A stretch of 64,000 nucleotides of DNA from positions 2,542,001 to 2,606,000 of the forward strand of contig CAJVGD010000002.1 in the NCBI GenBank assembly GCA_910890315.1. The letters run 5' to 3'. This document shows positions 1 to 11,983 of the stretch, piece after piece. The notes below the pieces were generated by a model. It was not told the origin of the DNA. It did no database searches and worked only from the letters and a program-made list of their open reading frames with translations. Within the stretch, counting starts at the first letter, position 1, and every line of letters starts with the position of its first letter. Origin of the DNA: Serendipita indica DSM 11827 (lineage: Eukaryota > Basidiomycota > Agaricomycetes > Sebacinales > Serendipitaceae). The position numbers and the translations under genes were made by a program.

Positions 1-3000
1 CTCCTACAACCTCATCCACAAGAGCGCACCTTCCCTCAAGCCCATTTTAGGCTCTGGGTCTAATGAGCTTCGACAAATACTTCTCAGCTGGAAACGCATG
101 GGCCAACCTACGAAGCTTGTATACACATTCAAGCATATGTACAGTGAAAATAATTTGCGTTCCGCTGCACTCAAGGGCAAAGATGCAAGTGTCGTGCGCC
201 GTATCCGTGGCGTCGCGAAAGAGCTCCACCTGCGCATGTGTCTGGTCAATATCGAGCTGCACCGGCGGGGTGGTGTAGTGAATGATTGCGGTGACACAGA
301 CTGGAACGAGTTGGAGATGGGGGATGTCGAGGAAGTACATACTCTTTCTCCAATCCAGTCGATCTCAATGGCAAATCAATCGACTTGGTCGAAGATTTGG
401 ATCTCGGGAACCAGGATGAATACGTCAATAAGAAGCTGGGCGACGGTGAACCGGACGATCAAGAGTATGAAGGCTATAGCGGTAACGTAAGTGCTCACCC
501 AGTGTATCTTAACGCTGAACTAATCAGTCGCAGGAGGCAGGTATGATGGACGTTTGTAAGTTTGGTTACAACCAGGTTCCTTGTCCCTAACCATTCCACA
601 CACAGGGTATCGCCGCACTGTCCTTCTTATTTGGCCACCTGCTCATGATTTTGACGTTTGCATCGGGAACATCGACGCCTATGCGCGACAAGCGCTGTGT
701 ACTATAAAATCAGGACGACCAGCGAAGGAGGAGCAAAAGATTACGCAACGACTTCTAAAATGGACTGCGGATAATCGCTCACACATTTCTAATCAATCAT
801 CTACCACAGGGAAAGTACTAGGGGCGATGTGCGAGGCCGCCATCCAGCGGGAAGACCCAAAGCTCTGGACAAAAGCCTGTATCGCTGCTGGGGCTGACTT
901 CAATATCAATATCATAACAACCCCAGTGATAATCCAGGCTGCACAAACCATGGGGCTGGATAGTCTAAAGGAATTGTGAGTTGAATCGCGATCATATGCA
1001 TTATTAACCGTGAATAGCTTGGAACGAGCATTCAAGAATGGGATCATCGATAGCCTGCGATTTGAACTTGTTGATAGCTTGATTGTGCTGGCGCAAAATA
1101 CTTCGAACAAAGAGCTCTTGGAATGGGCAAATGTTCATCGTCGGGGGATTCTTTACTCACTTCACAGTGCGGATTCTGGCGTCATTCCGTACCTGATAGA
1201 ATACGCACGTACGGATGGTTGTGCATTCCTCATGGACATGTATGTTGGTTTGCATGTGGATCATCTTCCTGCTGAATCTCGAATCTAGCATTCTCCCTCA
1301 GCTACAGAAGTTGAAACCATCCCCGGATTTTTGGAAGGATTTCATGGCCAGGTTGCGTGCCGAGAAGGACTCGATATCACATAATACATCGGAGATGGAC
1401 AATGTCATTCAACGATTCATCATCATTATCGTTGAGGAAGGTGAACGCTTACCAATGACCAGCCTGCCAAGCCGCCGGCACAACAAGATTGAAGATCTTC
1501 AAAAGATCGCTCTTCTGTGGTTTGGATCCGTAGAGGAGGGCCTTAACGCACTTCCGGAGTCGATGAATGCGTGGTTTGTCAAAATGGCGAGTGAATGGAA
1601 CAAACTCATTTCAGAAGATAAAAAATGGGTTGCACAAGAGCTTATCCCGCAAATTGCGCGTTTAATCAAGCGCTACTCAGAGGCGCATGATCCGCCCATC
1701 CCACCCGGAGACTCAATTCTGGAGCCTTTCTGGGGCTTGGTCATCAAAGGTACAAGCGAATACCTTGATAGGGACAACTTGGACGTTTTGGTCATTGGAG
1801 TACAACATGTGGATTATTCGATGGCCTCCAGAGCGTGTAAGTTACGACGTAGTGGGAAATTTACGCCTCTGAAGCATTACAGGTTATCCACGAACCTTCG
1901 AAAATATGCTATGCGTGATGAAGATTACTTGCATCAACTGGCTATCCAAGCACATCAGATGGCGCAACAAGAGGCGCCGCCGAACCCACACCTGGAGACT
2001 TTATCGAAACTTGTGGTAGGAATACTGGCCACAGATGTAGAAATAAAGAACTGGCATCCTCCACCCTCGGTAAACGTGTCCAGTTGTCGCGACATTTTTC
2101 ACACCGCAATTCAGTGCGAGGCCCAAGATGCATTGAATCCATTATTCCTACAAATCAAACAGCTCACTCCAACGCCACCAAAGATCGAAGAATTCACCAA
2201 ATTTGCTCTTCCGTTCATCGATTCTTCCGTCAGGGAGCATCAGTCTACGGGTACATTGTGGCCATCCGAGCCTCTCTCCACGTTTGTGTCAGACACCTTT
2301 ATCAGCTTGATTCAGACTCTTGGACCAAACCTGAACAAAAGCGTGCCGATACCACAACTGGATGGCTTTGGGTGTGGGTGTGAACACTGCTTGTCACTAC
2401 GCACCTTTTTCAGGAATCAAAGGTCAACAATCTCTATCTCCGCTAGTCAGGACACACGGAAGCACCTTCAACGTGAGCTGGAGAGCAAAGCGTCGGAATT
2501 CGGATTCAGTTGGACAACAATCAAGATTGGTTTACCGCATACCCTTCAGGTAAATTATTGGCAACTTTACATTCTAATCTAAGCTAATATCATGTCGCGA
2601 CAGGTCGCAAATCATCCTCATTCTCCAACGGAATCGGAAAAATGACGAGACGAGAACTAGTAATGGAAAACCTAGCAAAACTAGGACCTTTGCAAGTCCA
2701 ACGCTCCATATTCGGTGAGAGATGGGCAGATATCTCGAAAAAGCTGGCCATTAGCGAATCTGCATCATCTTCTGCAACACCGACTGATCAACGCTCTGCT
2801 ACAGAACCAGCTGAGGAAAATGGGACACCCGCGTCTCGTCAAGGGCCTTCTCGGCAGGCCACATCCGGCCAAGGGACATCTACCAGTCGTACGGCGAAGT
2901 CTTCCTTCGCCGTCACAGGTGGATCTGGGAAGAAAACAAAGAGGTCGTTCCAGGATGCGGACGAGGGCCAGGCATCTCGTGCACCCCCAGCTAAGCGAAG

Positions 3001-3043
3001 CAAGCAAAATCAACCCATAGAAATCATCGAGCTTTCAGATTAG
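1..3043 (+). CDS. Large P4H/2OG-dioxygenase-type family protein, 3' portion
   Basis: The gene enters from outside the window, so the N-terminus is missing. Coding stretches are joined by short introns at about 487-533, 556-605, 976-1017, 1240-1289, 1835-1882 and 2550-2603. After the second intron the protein reads WYRRTVLLIWPP, which resembles the end of the prolyl-4-hydroxylase-like domain in a large basidiomycete family. That family continues with a long helical region and a Cys-x-Cys-x2-Cys segment (GCGCEHC, near 2,370). The last part, from about 2,640, is a Ser/Thr/Gln-rich basic tail with a bipartite-looking nuclear signal (PAKRSKQ). The frame changes without a good intron near 345-352 and at an A-run near 2,638-2,642. 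These may be base-call errors or decay. The family match is from memory of sequence style, and the enzymatic part lies mostly upstream, so function is not shown here. Confidence 0.55.
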
Positions 3044-3362
3044 ACATTACTCGACACACTCCTCATTCATAACCTGGTATACCTCTCGTATAGTCCCACC
3101 GTGGACAATGGGACATTTCCATGACTTCCTTTCTAACAGCTCAGTCTGTAAAAACGCCGTTTGCGAAATCATATAACATTTCGAGGGTACTTAGATAGCG
3201 GATAATGTACATTATCGGTTACCTCGTCACGAATATACGACCTATAGTCCCGAAACAGTCTTAACAACCCAATAAACGTGAAAAGTTTGCCTCCACTTTG
3301 TCAGTGGTCCAGCCGACCTGATCCAACTTGCGCTTGACCGCTGCAGCTCCGAACCCGTCTTT

Positions 3363-4060
3363 ATGTCGACGGCGGTCGAACAGGAAAAGATAAAAGAAAT
3401 TATAACTCGTGATGAGTTCAAGCACAATCTCAATTATGGACTCCGGTTCCTCAACGCGGTATGTAGTGTCATCCGAATGTTGTTCTGTGACTAACGAGAA
3501 GGGTATAGACCAATAAGACCGTGACAAGCCTCACATTTCTATATGTTATCGGAACAAGAATGCTCGTTTCTGCATACTTCGGTGCCGGAGCTATCGTGAC
3601 TATGGCCATCGTTAAGGTCCTCAAACGTATCTTTCGCGAGGCACGACCAGTTGGAATGACGTGCGTAGTGGCCAACTTTGGCTCGTTTTACTGATGGATA
3701 GACAGGTACAAGGTTACCTACGGATTTCCGAGCACCCATTCCGCAACAATTACTTACTATGCGACATTTATAACGCTCTCATGCTTCTATCTTCCGATTC
3801 ACCCTGCCATCTCGTTTCTCCCTCGGGTTATAATTAACCCCCTAATTCCTCTTGCGGCCATCTCCGGCGCTGCAGTGGTATGCGTGTCAAGGATAAGATT
3901 AGGACATCATACACTCAAGCAAGTTGGCGCTGGTGCAATCGTCGGTCTCATTGTTGGATGGCTTTGGTTTGACGGATGGGCAGGGAGAGGTTGGGGCAAG
4001 GACATTGGTTGGCAATTGACGGAGTACCTGCCTTATTTTATACGAGACCTGATTCGATAA
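3363..4060 (+). CDS. PAP2-family membrane phosphatase (dolichyldiphosphatase-like)
   Basis: Three exons, 3363-3458, 3509-3660 and 3706-4060, give about 200 residues in one continuous frame. All three parts of the PAP2 signature are present: a Lys/Arg-Pro block (KVLKRIFREARP), the PSTHS motif (YGFPSTHS) and the SR...H block (SRIRLGHH). Hydrophobic stretches between them fit a multi-span ER membrane enzyme with its active site facing the lumen. PAP2 proteins of this shape remove phosphate from polyprenyl diphosphates or lipid phosphates. Spacing and PSTHS wording resemble the CAX4/CWH8 type, but substrate cannot be told from sequence. The ATG at 3363 is the first usable start; the frame extends upstream to about 3,282 without an ATG, so another small 5' exon is possible. 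Confidence 0.8.
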
Positions 4061-4143
4061 TTGACCCGAAGCAGAAATTTACTCATTCGTTCTCTCGAAA
4101 AGTGCTTTGTGTTTGGGCGGCACAAAACTTGAACCCAACGACG

Positions 4144-5709
4144 ATGGCAGACAAAGATAAGAACACACCAAACTCTTCAAAATCTCCTTCTACAGTGAAT
4201 GCGGATGCTTCATCGTCTTCTAAGCCTCCGCCACGCGTCATCGGTAACTTTACCACCCAGACAGACGCTTCACGCATTGGACCGTCAACAACGAGGATGA
4301 AGTTTACACCGAACATGCCTGTCAAAAAGAATCAACCAGAGTGAATCCCTTCCTTCAAGATGAACATTTCTTGACGACCTGATTTAGAGATACCCTTGCA
4401 AAGGTGAATCGCTTGAATCAAAGCGAATGTCAAGTCCTGATCTGCGAATCCTTTCACTCATATAGCCTACGATACAAGCAACCACAGCGCCAGCCTCTTC
4501 GTCTACACACGCAGCTGGGGCTCCTCCCGGACGTACAAGAGGAACCACTCGGGGTCGTGGAAGAGGAGCTGGGCGAGGAGATGGCCCTAAATATGGCGGT
4601 GCGCAAGTGGAAATGGTTCCAGTGGGACCATTTGCGATGGGTCCTGTAGCGGCCGGCATGGCAGGCACTTCTCGATCCGCAGCAAATGTCCATACCTCGT
4701 CTGGTGGAGGTCCCGGAGTGGTACGTGGAGGTGTCAAACCCAGCGATATTACGAGTGGGGCAAAGGGCGGTGGAACAGCGCTCCCGCAGAACAGGGACAC
4801 GCTTGTAATGGATAACGAAGCACACGAAATCTATTCCGATGATGAAGGCGTGGCGATTATCGATTTGGAAGACGTCAAAGCTCTAGACTATATGGCACCC
4901 GATGCACTCAAGCGAGAGCGTCGCAAGAACAAGGGCAAGGGCAAACAAAAGGCAAAAAAGGAACCAGGAGTTAAGCCAGAAATCATCGATACCGAATTGC
5001 ATGCGGAAGAGGGAAGGGGAGAGGCGAAAGCATCGCCGGTCAAGAATGAGAGTCAGGCGTTGGATTTATCAGAAAGCGGAGAAGAAATCGAGCTGGAGGA
5101 TCTTCAACAGCACTTTCAAATTCCTGACGATGGCGTACGTAGCTACTCCCTGACACATCTGTCGATCCGCTCAACCCGTACAGGATGGATTCCATCAGGA
5201 TCAGTTCTACTTCTTCCAATTCCCAGACAACTTTCCGATCTTTGAACCTCCGTACACGCCTTCATCCGATGCGGAAGCTGACGTTGTCGAAGCTGACACT
5301 GCAGAAGCCAACAACAAGGTGGGAAAGAAAGTGGCCTTTGCTCAGGATGTCAAGAGCGGAACAAGTGGAGCCACGAGTGGAGCCACGACGCCTCAACCAC
5401 GAATCACTCCCCGTATAGAGGGCCTCATCGGACAGCTCGAGATTCGTCGAAGTGGTGCTATCCGAATGAGGATGCCAAATGATCTTGTATTTGATGTATA
5501 CTGATCTCACTACTCTCTTTCCTGTACTAATACACATTCCAGGTATTTGCCGCCACACAACCTCGTTCCTCCAGCAAGCTGTCACGGTCGATCTCGAGAA
5601 CAAGCGGATAAGCGTCTTGGGAAGTGTCACCCAGCGCTTTGTGTGCACGCCAGACATCGACGTTCTCACCAATTCGAAACAAGAAACGATGGACCTTGAC
5701 CTCTCCTGA
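4144..5709 (+). CDS. RPC53: DNA-directed RNA polymerase III subunit RPC4 (Rpc53)
   Basis: Exons are read as 4144-4340, a 16-nt microexon 4388-4403, 4466-5134, 5184-5495 and a last exon ending at 5709. The N-terminus is Ser/Pro-rich and carries the RPC4 hallmark KFTPNMPVKK. A Gly/Arg-rich linker and acidic and lysine-rich stretches follow. The C-terminal domain holds GQLEIRRSGAIRMRM and ends with VLGSVTQRFVCTPDIDVL, the usual close of RPC4. Rpc53 pairs with Rpc37 as a TFIIF-like module in Pol III elongation, termination and reinitiation. The last junction is uncertain. A 47-nt intron (5496-5542) gives AATQP and then loses frame before FLQQAV. A 79-nt intron (5496-5574) keeps the frame but drops that conserved segment. 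The predicted length is about 440 residues. Confidence 0.85.
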
Positions 5710-5784
5710 TACGATGCCAAAGTCATGTGTTAGGAAAAAAAAACCCTTTCTGTGCACGAATTATGATGATATACACAAAATAGA

Positions 5785-7697
5785 TCAGACATCGACTCTG
5801 ATACGCTGTAAGATTGGCACGATTCGGTCCCACTCCTCGGCCGACTTTGGAGGATCAGAAATCTGCTTAATCGGGAGAATGCAAACGGACCTGTCTGTAC
5901 ATTTCAATTTGTCCTTCAATGAGTGCCAAAAGCAATTCTCTCATTTCCGACTCCTTGGCATATTGGAAGATGACACTCTCTTTAATGACCTCGTCATTGA
6001 ACGCGTCGGACGTTTCGTGTGCTGTCGAAACGGCCTCTTGAAGCTACACATATCATTAGAACTCATTTAAGCGACGACAAGTCGTGATTCTACTAACCTC
6101 CTTGATATGTGCGTCCAGCTTGCGCATCTTTTCCACTCGTGTTCGATCATCATCCGCACCACGAAGTGCTTCCACTTTGTCGCGCAAGTATGCACCCAAT
6201 CCGAATCCCGAGCTGGAGACATGCCCTTGGACTATGGCCGACAGCCGATCACGCTCCGCAGTGACACCCGTCAAATAGTTTGTCAATTCTTCGAAATCGA
6301 GTTGTTTCTGATCACGAAGTTTGAGAACGGCCTTCTGTGCCTGCGCATACGCAATGAGCGACTGCACGTGGGCCAAAAAGGGTTCGCTTGACGATTGCGT
6401 CTGTGAGTTTGTGTTTGGTTGTGGATAAGGTTTTGATGTCGGTGAGACGGATGATTTGCGGAGGAGCGAGGGGAGAAAAGAGGAAAATGTAAGACTCGAC
6501 GGACGAACAGCGCGAGTAGCAGGTGAAGGCGGGCGTACGGTTTGTCGAAGCAGAGCAGAGAACTCTATCAGCGTGCTCGAAAAGTGGTTGAGCGGGTCTG
6601 TGATTCCTGATTCTAGGAATCCTAGGCCTTGAACGGAAACGGCGAGGTCATGGTAGTCAGATGACAGGTCTAAAGGATGTTAGTCGGCTGCTCTACGGTA
6701 AGGGGTATATCTACCGCTTGTACGTGTCCTTGCGCGGCTCCATGTTCGCTCAATCCCAGTCAGGCTCTCCTCAAACTTGTCCACGGCATCACGCATCTCC
6801 AAGAACCGTGAATCCGGTTTGCGGACTCGTGAAAACGCGTTCACGATTGTGTCGGAGATGTTGTCCAAGAGCGAGGGGGCGGCTTCTGGACCAGGAGGAT
6901 GAGCCAAGTGCTGGTGCATTTTCACATTCTAATCGCCGTCAGTTTCGTGTATAGCTATGATATGTTTGATGCCTAACCCATTCTGTCGATTCAATAAAGT
7001 CTCGCAGAAGTGTAGCTCGCTGCAGCGTCGGGTGGTTCGAAACCCTTTGCATGAAGCGGCTGAGACTGTGATCAATTATGTCAGCACTGCTTCTCCCAAT
7101 AAAAGGTGCTGCGCGTACTCTTGTCGCCGTCGTTCTATGAACTCGGGACTAAACCGGTCGCCTGTGAGATACTCTGCGCGTGTGATGAGCGGAGGGCAAC
7201 CAAGGTAAAACGAACGATGCACACCTAGTCGATGCTTGTCCGGTAATGGAGGGACCACACAGGCTGGAAAGTCCTTTGCAAGATTCTCGCGCAGGAACAC
7301 AAAGTCCTGGAAGCGTCGACGGGCAGAAGGCTCTGGGCTTGAGAATATGGGAAGATTTGTCTATCGTATGGATATTAGCCAGCCTATGAGCACGAAATCT
7401 CACATAAAGAGATGGAATGCGCGCTGAACACACCTTTGCCGCTACCAAATAGGACACGTACACGTCCTTTGTGCCATCGAGCTCCTTGTACGGATCCTTG
7501 ACTGTTGCAATCAAGTAACCTTCCCATTTCGGTTCATGAGGCGCTGAGCCGTCGTCTTGCGTGTGGGTCATGAACCCTGGCCGCCCTCCCGGGCCACCAG
7601 CGATGCCATCACGTTCGTTGTTGTAATCAGCAGTATAGCCATTGGATGCTGAAGGAGTCTCCCATGTCACGCTGTCGAATACATCGTCTGGCTCCAT
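5785..7697 (-). CDS. SNX4: Sorting nexin SNX4 (Atg24), PX-BAR protein
   Basis: The start at 7697 gives an acidic N-terminus (MEPDDVFDSVTWE) as in fungal Snx4. A PX domain is encoded across two introns, with WEGYLIATVKDPYKE, RRRFQDFVFLRENL and PPLPDKHRL. The BAR region runs from about 6,930 to 5,790 as helical sequence such as LLDNISDTIVNAFSR, DQKQLDFEELTNYL and HIKE, with a Ser-rich insert near 6,450-6,600. SNX4 binds PI3P and dimerises on endosomes. It serves SNARE recycling and selective autophagy. The final segment (EEWDRIVPIL...VDV) is out of register with the preceding LIEGQIEMYRQ by one base, unless an implausibly short 25-28 nt intron is invoked. The gene is divergent from the fructosamine-kinase gene at 8,088, with 390 bp between the start codons. 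Confidence 0.88.
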
Positions 7698-8087
7698 GTC
7701 AAAGGGATGTGGTTCAGGTTCACAACTTCTTCACCACGGCCACCGTCTTCGACTGGAAATGTCTTGACCAGACCTACAAAGTGAACAACGCAAATCGTGT
7801 ATTCCATGTACAATCTGGCGCTTCCGCTTTCCGAGTCCAGTGACCTCAGGGAGAGGTATTCAGTGACGCGTAGCCCAGAGCAACTCCTTTTGCTTCCTCC
7901 GGCAACAATCTTAGCATGGCGTAGCGTTCCCAACCAGCCCACCAGCAACAGTCACTGTGTCTAACCCACCTGAATGGAATTACATCGTTATTGATCCAAA
8001 CGCCATGGGTCTCGTTTCTCTCCATCTTACTAGAAGATTCTTGCAGAAACCGCCAAAGTGCCAACTTGGAACTCGCCGTCACGACCC

Positions 8088-9368
8088 ATGTCATCGTTGC
8101 CCAACGCTGTCTTCGCAAAGCTCAAGGAGATAGAGCCAGATCCCTCAGTGACATTCACATCTACTGGGTTCTGTGTGCGATCGTCGGCTGGGCCTTCATA
8201 CTACGTCAAAGTGGGCAGCTCTGTTCAAGAGTCTGAGCAATATCGAGGTGAGTAAAGTGTCATGTGGACTGGAACGCACTCATCGCATTCTAGGAGAGGC
8301 AAAGTCACTTGAAATGATTGAACGAGCTGCGCCTGGACTTGCTCCTCGAGTGCTGAGCATTGGCCAAATCGACGGGAATCATGACGAAAACGACGACGAT
8401 GAATCTGATGGAAGTAGGCCGTACATGATATCAGAGTACAAATTCCTGCAACCTCTTCAAAGGACGCAAGCGCTGCAGCTGGCAGCTCGCCTCGCAGAAA
8501 TGCATTCCCATACATCTGATCGAGGTACGGCACAGTTATCCCGTTGACGCCGTTCTGAACAGCACCTCTGTCAGGGTTTGGTTTCGAGTGTGCAACATAC
8601 TGTGGTGCGACGCGAACCCAAGGAAGATTTTTCGCCACTTGGTCGGAATGTTTTGCAGACATGATCGGCTCGCTGCTTTCGAATCTCAGGAATCAATCTT
8701 CATACGCCGAAGTTGTGAAGCTAGGAGATGAAATTGTTTCAAAGTGGGTATCGTCATTTCGAACCTATTGGACCTTGCCTTATCGGCCTCATCAAGGGCT
8801 ATTCCTTTTCTACTCGGCCCACCCCTGCGAATCGAGCCTGTGCTTCTACATGGTGATCTCTGGGTGCGTTCTTTTCCCTTTAAGAACTGCTGACCGACAA
8901 TGTCGTTAGAGCGGCAACGTAGGGGTAGATTCGGCGACAGGGCAGCCTGTAATCTATGACCCAGCATCTGTGAGAGCGATTCTCTTCATCGAGCTTTAAC
9001 TGACTAGATTAGTACTTTGGACACAATGAAGCAGAGTAGGGGCCGCCGCCTATCCCGGGCCCTGGCTGATCCTTCCCCAGACTGTCAATTATGCGAATGT
9101 TTGGAGGCTTCTCAGCGTCTTTCTTCGAAGAATACCATAAACTCAAGCCCAAGTCGCACCCAGTGTCTGAATATGACAAACGACAGCTCCTCTATGAGCT
9201 CTTTCACTATCTGAACCATACATGCCTTTTCCACGTGCGTCTTGTCCCCTGTTCGCATCGTCAGTTTCTGACTTGAAGCTGCAGAGTGGCGGCTACGCCG
9301 AGCAAGCCAAGATCCGTTGCCGGGAGTTGCTGACGTTTGTGAGAAATCACCACGGTCCGCGACTTTGA
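8088..9368 (+). CDS. FN3K: Fructosamine-3-kinase family protein (ketosamine kinase)
   Basis: Eight exons (8088-8247, 8294-8524, 8563-8743, 8797-8863, 8910-8969, 9013-9035, 9081-9234, 9285-9368) total 960 nt and give exactly 319 residues. That matches the usual FN3K length. The phosphotransferase signature HGDLWSGN is clear, followed by VIYDPASYFGHNEAE with the metal-binding Asp. GGFSASFFEEYHKL and the C-terminal GGYAEQAKIRCRELL are typical of the family. FN3K-type enzymes phosphorylate sugar amines on glycated proteins or small molecules, after which the adduct falls off. Start choice: an ATG at 8058 is also in frame, but MSSLPNAVFAKL fits the family N-terminus better. The 23-nt sixth exon is notable. 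The frame is clean throughout. Confidence 0.9.
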
Positions 9369-9611
9369 CGCTCTACTGGGCTAGCAACATGAGATCCTGG
9401 TGACTACGTCCGATGTCAAACGCCATTAAACGAGCAGGCTCGTATCTGCGTTTCCAAATTTCATGTAATTTCGTTGCTACCAGCTTTCGCTGGCAATTTG
9501 CGCGCAATGCGACGCGAGGTCTCCGACTCAATGTGGCCGCACCTGTCAAATTTGACCTCGGCCTTTGATGTTCTTTTTCTAGCTTGGACCCTCCCTCATG
9601 AATCTTTTCAT

Positions 9612-10486
9612 ATGAACTTTGCATGGGTACTCCTGTAGGACGATCCATTATCTTCTCCGGCTTTGATTGACCTGTTATTTCGACTTTGGGGTCATGGCGG
9701 CGTAGCTCATGGTCTACGCTCCTCGTCGCCACATCTAATGCCATTCACGCCTTTATAATCGAGACACCATCTCGTTGGAACATTGGACGAAATACAACGC
9801 TGAGCTGGCAAACGACAGCGGAGAGCCCAGCGGAATTCATGGTCATCTTGTTCAACCCAGCGCTGCTTTCGGCTCCATGTCAGCTTGTCCAACGCGTTTC
9901 TTCTTCTCTCGGCTATTGCAACTTCATCCTCCCAGGCCTCGTACCAGGGTGAGTGTCTCTCTAGGCTTACCAACAAAAGTCAACGATCTTGCAGAGACGG
10001 GTACTATCTCGGTTTTGTGAACCCCACGTGAGTCTACCCGTTTTTGCATAGTTCATGCCTGACACCATGTGGGGCTCAGGAATCCATGGCAGGTTGGTCG
10101 TACGAGGACTGATTCTGTTGCCAAGCTCATGCAACGCAATAGATTTACGCGACTTCAGGAACCTTCGGCCTCGTATACGACCCAGCTAATGACCCCCAGT
10201 CGGTACCAGTTTCAGGAGGCGGACCAGTCCCCTCAGGTGTAGGGTGAGAACGTCACTAGGTAGCGTTTGGTATGCTCATGTTTACAGGCCGGCACCAATA
10301 TACATTACGATATACTCGACAGTCACCGCGCCGCCGAGTACTGTTGTAGTCACTCACACGATCACAAGCAGCATTCCTGGCTCTGCTTCTACGACATATT
10401 CATCGAGCCACAAGTCTTACGACTTGCACAAGTGGACATGGTCTCTCTTATTTATACTTCTTCTATGGACACAGCACCAACTTTGA
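9612..10486 (+). CDS. Small secreted protein, probable GPI anchor, Kre9/Knh1-like N-domain
   Basis: Six exons (9612-9634, 9706-9948, 9995-10027, 10080-10092, 10143-10243, 10288-10486) add up to 612 nt, giving 203 residues. The first exon and the start of the second join into a textbook signal peptide, MNFAWVLLSWSTLLVATSNA, ending at a likely IHA/F cleavage site. The mature protein opens with ETPSRWNIGRNTTLSWQ, the beta-sandwich style seen in Ser/Thr-rich cell-wall proteins of the Kre9/Knh1 type. A Ser/Thr/Val-rich stalk (PPSTVVVTHTITS) leads to a hydrophobic tail (WSLLFILLLW) near the stop, consistent with GPI attachment or a membrane anchor. The role is probably at the cell wall or surface. 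Exon 4 is only 13 nt. No enzyme motif is seen. Confidence 0.75.
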
Positions 10487-10615
10487 TATTCTCCTGTGCC
10501 GCACGGACGCTTACGGACTTGACGAGGATTCATGATCTCGTTTAGCGTATAGACTTTTTCCTAGACCATTATTTCAATTCACTTCGTTCACGTTCCCATG
10601 CCGAATGGCCGCTCT

Positions 10616-11983
10616 TTACAGCCGCACTTCGTGCTCCATGGGTCGACCGAGAAGACCGTTGATCAAATTCTCGACCGCAAGTCTCGCCATTGCCTCTCGA
10701 GTGTCAACTGTCGCACTTCCAATATGCGGAAGGACTACTGCTCTGCAAAGTGTGAGCACGGTAAACCAATGAGCAATAAATGGTGCACACCTGGGTAGTC
10801 GCAGCAGCGGGTGACCAGCAGGAATGTTCGGCTCGCCTTCTACGACATCCAGTCCTGCAGCCCAAATCTTGTGTTCTTTCAATGCATCAACAAGGGCATC
10901 GGTATCGACAAGTGTCCCTCTTGAAGTGTTCACCAGGACCGCCATGCTCTTCATCTTGCCCAGGAACCTCGCGTCGACTACATGGTACGTTTCTTTTCCT
11001 CCAGGAGCGAGGACAATGACCAGATCGGACTCTTGTGCAACATACTCCAACGACGCGGCGTAAATCTCACCCACTCCCAACTCTTTGGCCAAGGATTGGT
11101 CACCCTCTGTCGAAGCATAGGTTGGATGGGGTCCGCGTGCGGATGATGTGTTGGCGTAGATGCACCGCGAAATGCCATATGGCGAGAGTCGTTTGAGGGT
11201 CGCTTTGGCAATACGACCAAATCCGATGAATCCCACTGTATACGGCTTCTTCCCATCCACACCGGAGCCGATCTGTGGGCCGCAGAGCACAAAAGGACCG
11301 AATGGAAGCTGCGGCCACTGGGTAGATGTCAATTCCCGTTTTGATCTATTGGCACAGGATGCTCACTTTGCCATCTTTCACGATGGAGAGACCCTCCCCT
11401 GCATTTCTCGTCGCCATTAGGGCCAATAGGACGGTCAAATCGGCCACTGGATCGTCACAGTTTGCTAAAACACCCAGTTTATATCTCACCGGCGTTAGTC
11501 AGGACGTCTGGCGTGTATCCAAGCCGTATGTTTCGCTTCTTCAGAGCAGTCGTTTCTACGTGATCTGTCCGCCTGGGTAGCCTTGCAGACCATATCCAAC
11601 CGACCTACAGCCTATTCAACCAAAGCCAGAGGAGTTGATTCACTCACATAGTGGATACGATTCGTAAATTCGGTCCAGCTAGGAAACCTGTAAGGGAATT
11701 CGAATAATTGTAGATTAAACTCGCCAATCTCCAGCAGCTCCTCGTTTATCTGTGGTCCCTTAGACCAAGCTCTCGATCAAACCCAAATGTACTCAACCTT
11801 TTCTGTCAGGAGAACCAGTGCTCCTTCTGCATCTTTGATGTTCTCTTTTATCCAGCTCGCCGTGGTCGGCCGATCCTCATCCCACAGCACAATCTGCCAT
11901 TCATCCGGGTTCAACTGGTGCAATAAAGGCATTACTTTGTCTCCAAGATGTCGTGATACGAGAACTCTTCGTTTCGAACTCAT
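10616..11983 (-). CDS. D-2-hydroxyacid dehydrogenase (glyoxylate/hydroxypyruvate reductase)
   Basis: The start at 11983 gives MSSKRRVLVSRHLGDK, and later exons supply the whole family layout. The substrate domain includes AGPNLRIVSTM and TDHVETTALKKRNIRLGY, then TPDVLTNA and VADLTVLLALMATR. The NAD(P) fold shows VGFIGFGRIAKATLKR (GxGxxA). Catalytic positions are visible: Arg in NTSRGTLVD, Glu in LDVVEGEP, and His in LPHIGSATVDTREAMA. This is the GRHPR type, which reduces glyoxylate or hydroxypyruvate in the cytosol or peroxisome. The exon junction near 11,700 needs either a GC donor or a one-base slip. A TATATAAAT box on the minus strand at 12,232-12,241 could be its promoter, about 250 bp upstream of the start codon. 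Confidence 0.85.

Noticed and set aside
8225-8662. Minus-strand frame opposite the FN3K gene
   Set aside because: The plus strand has eight exons with exact phase and the kinase signature; the minus frame is a shadow.
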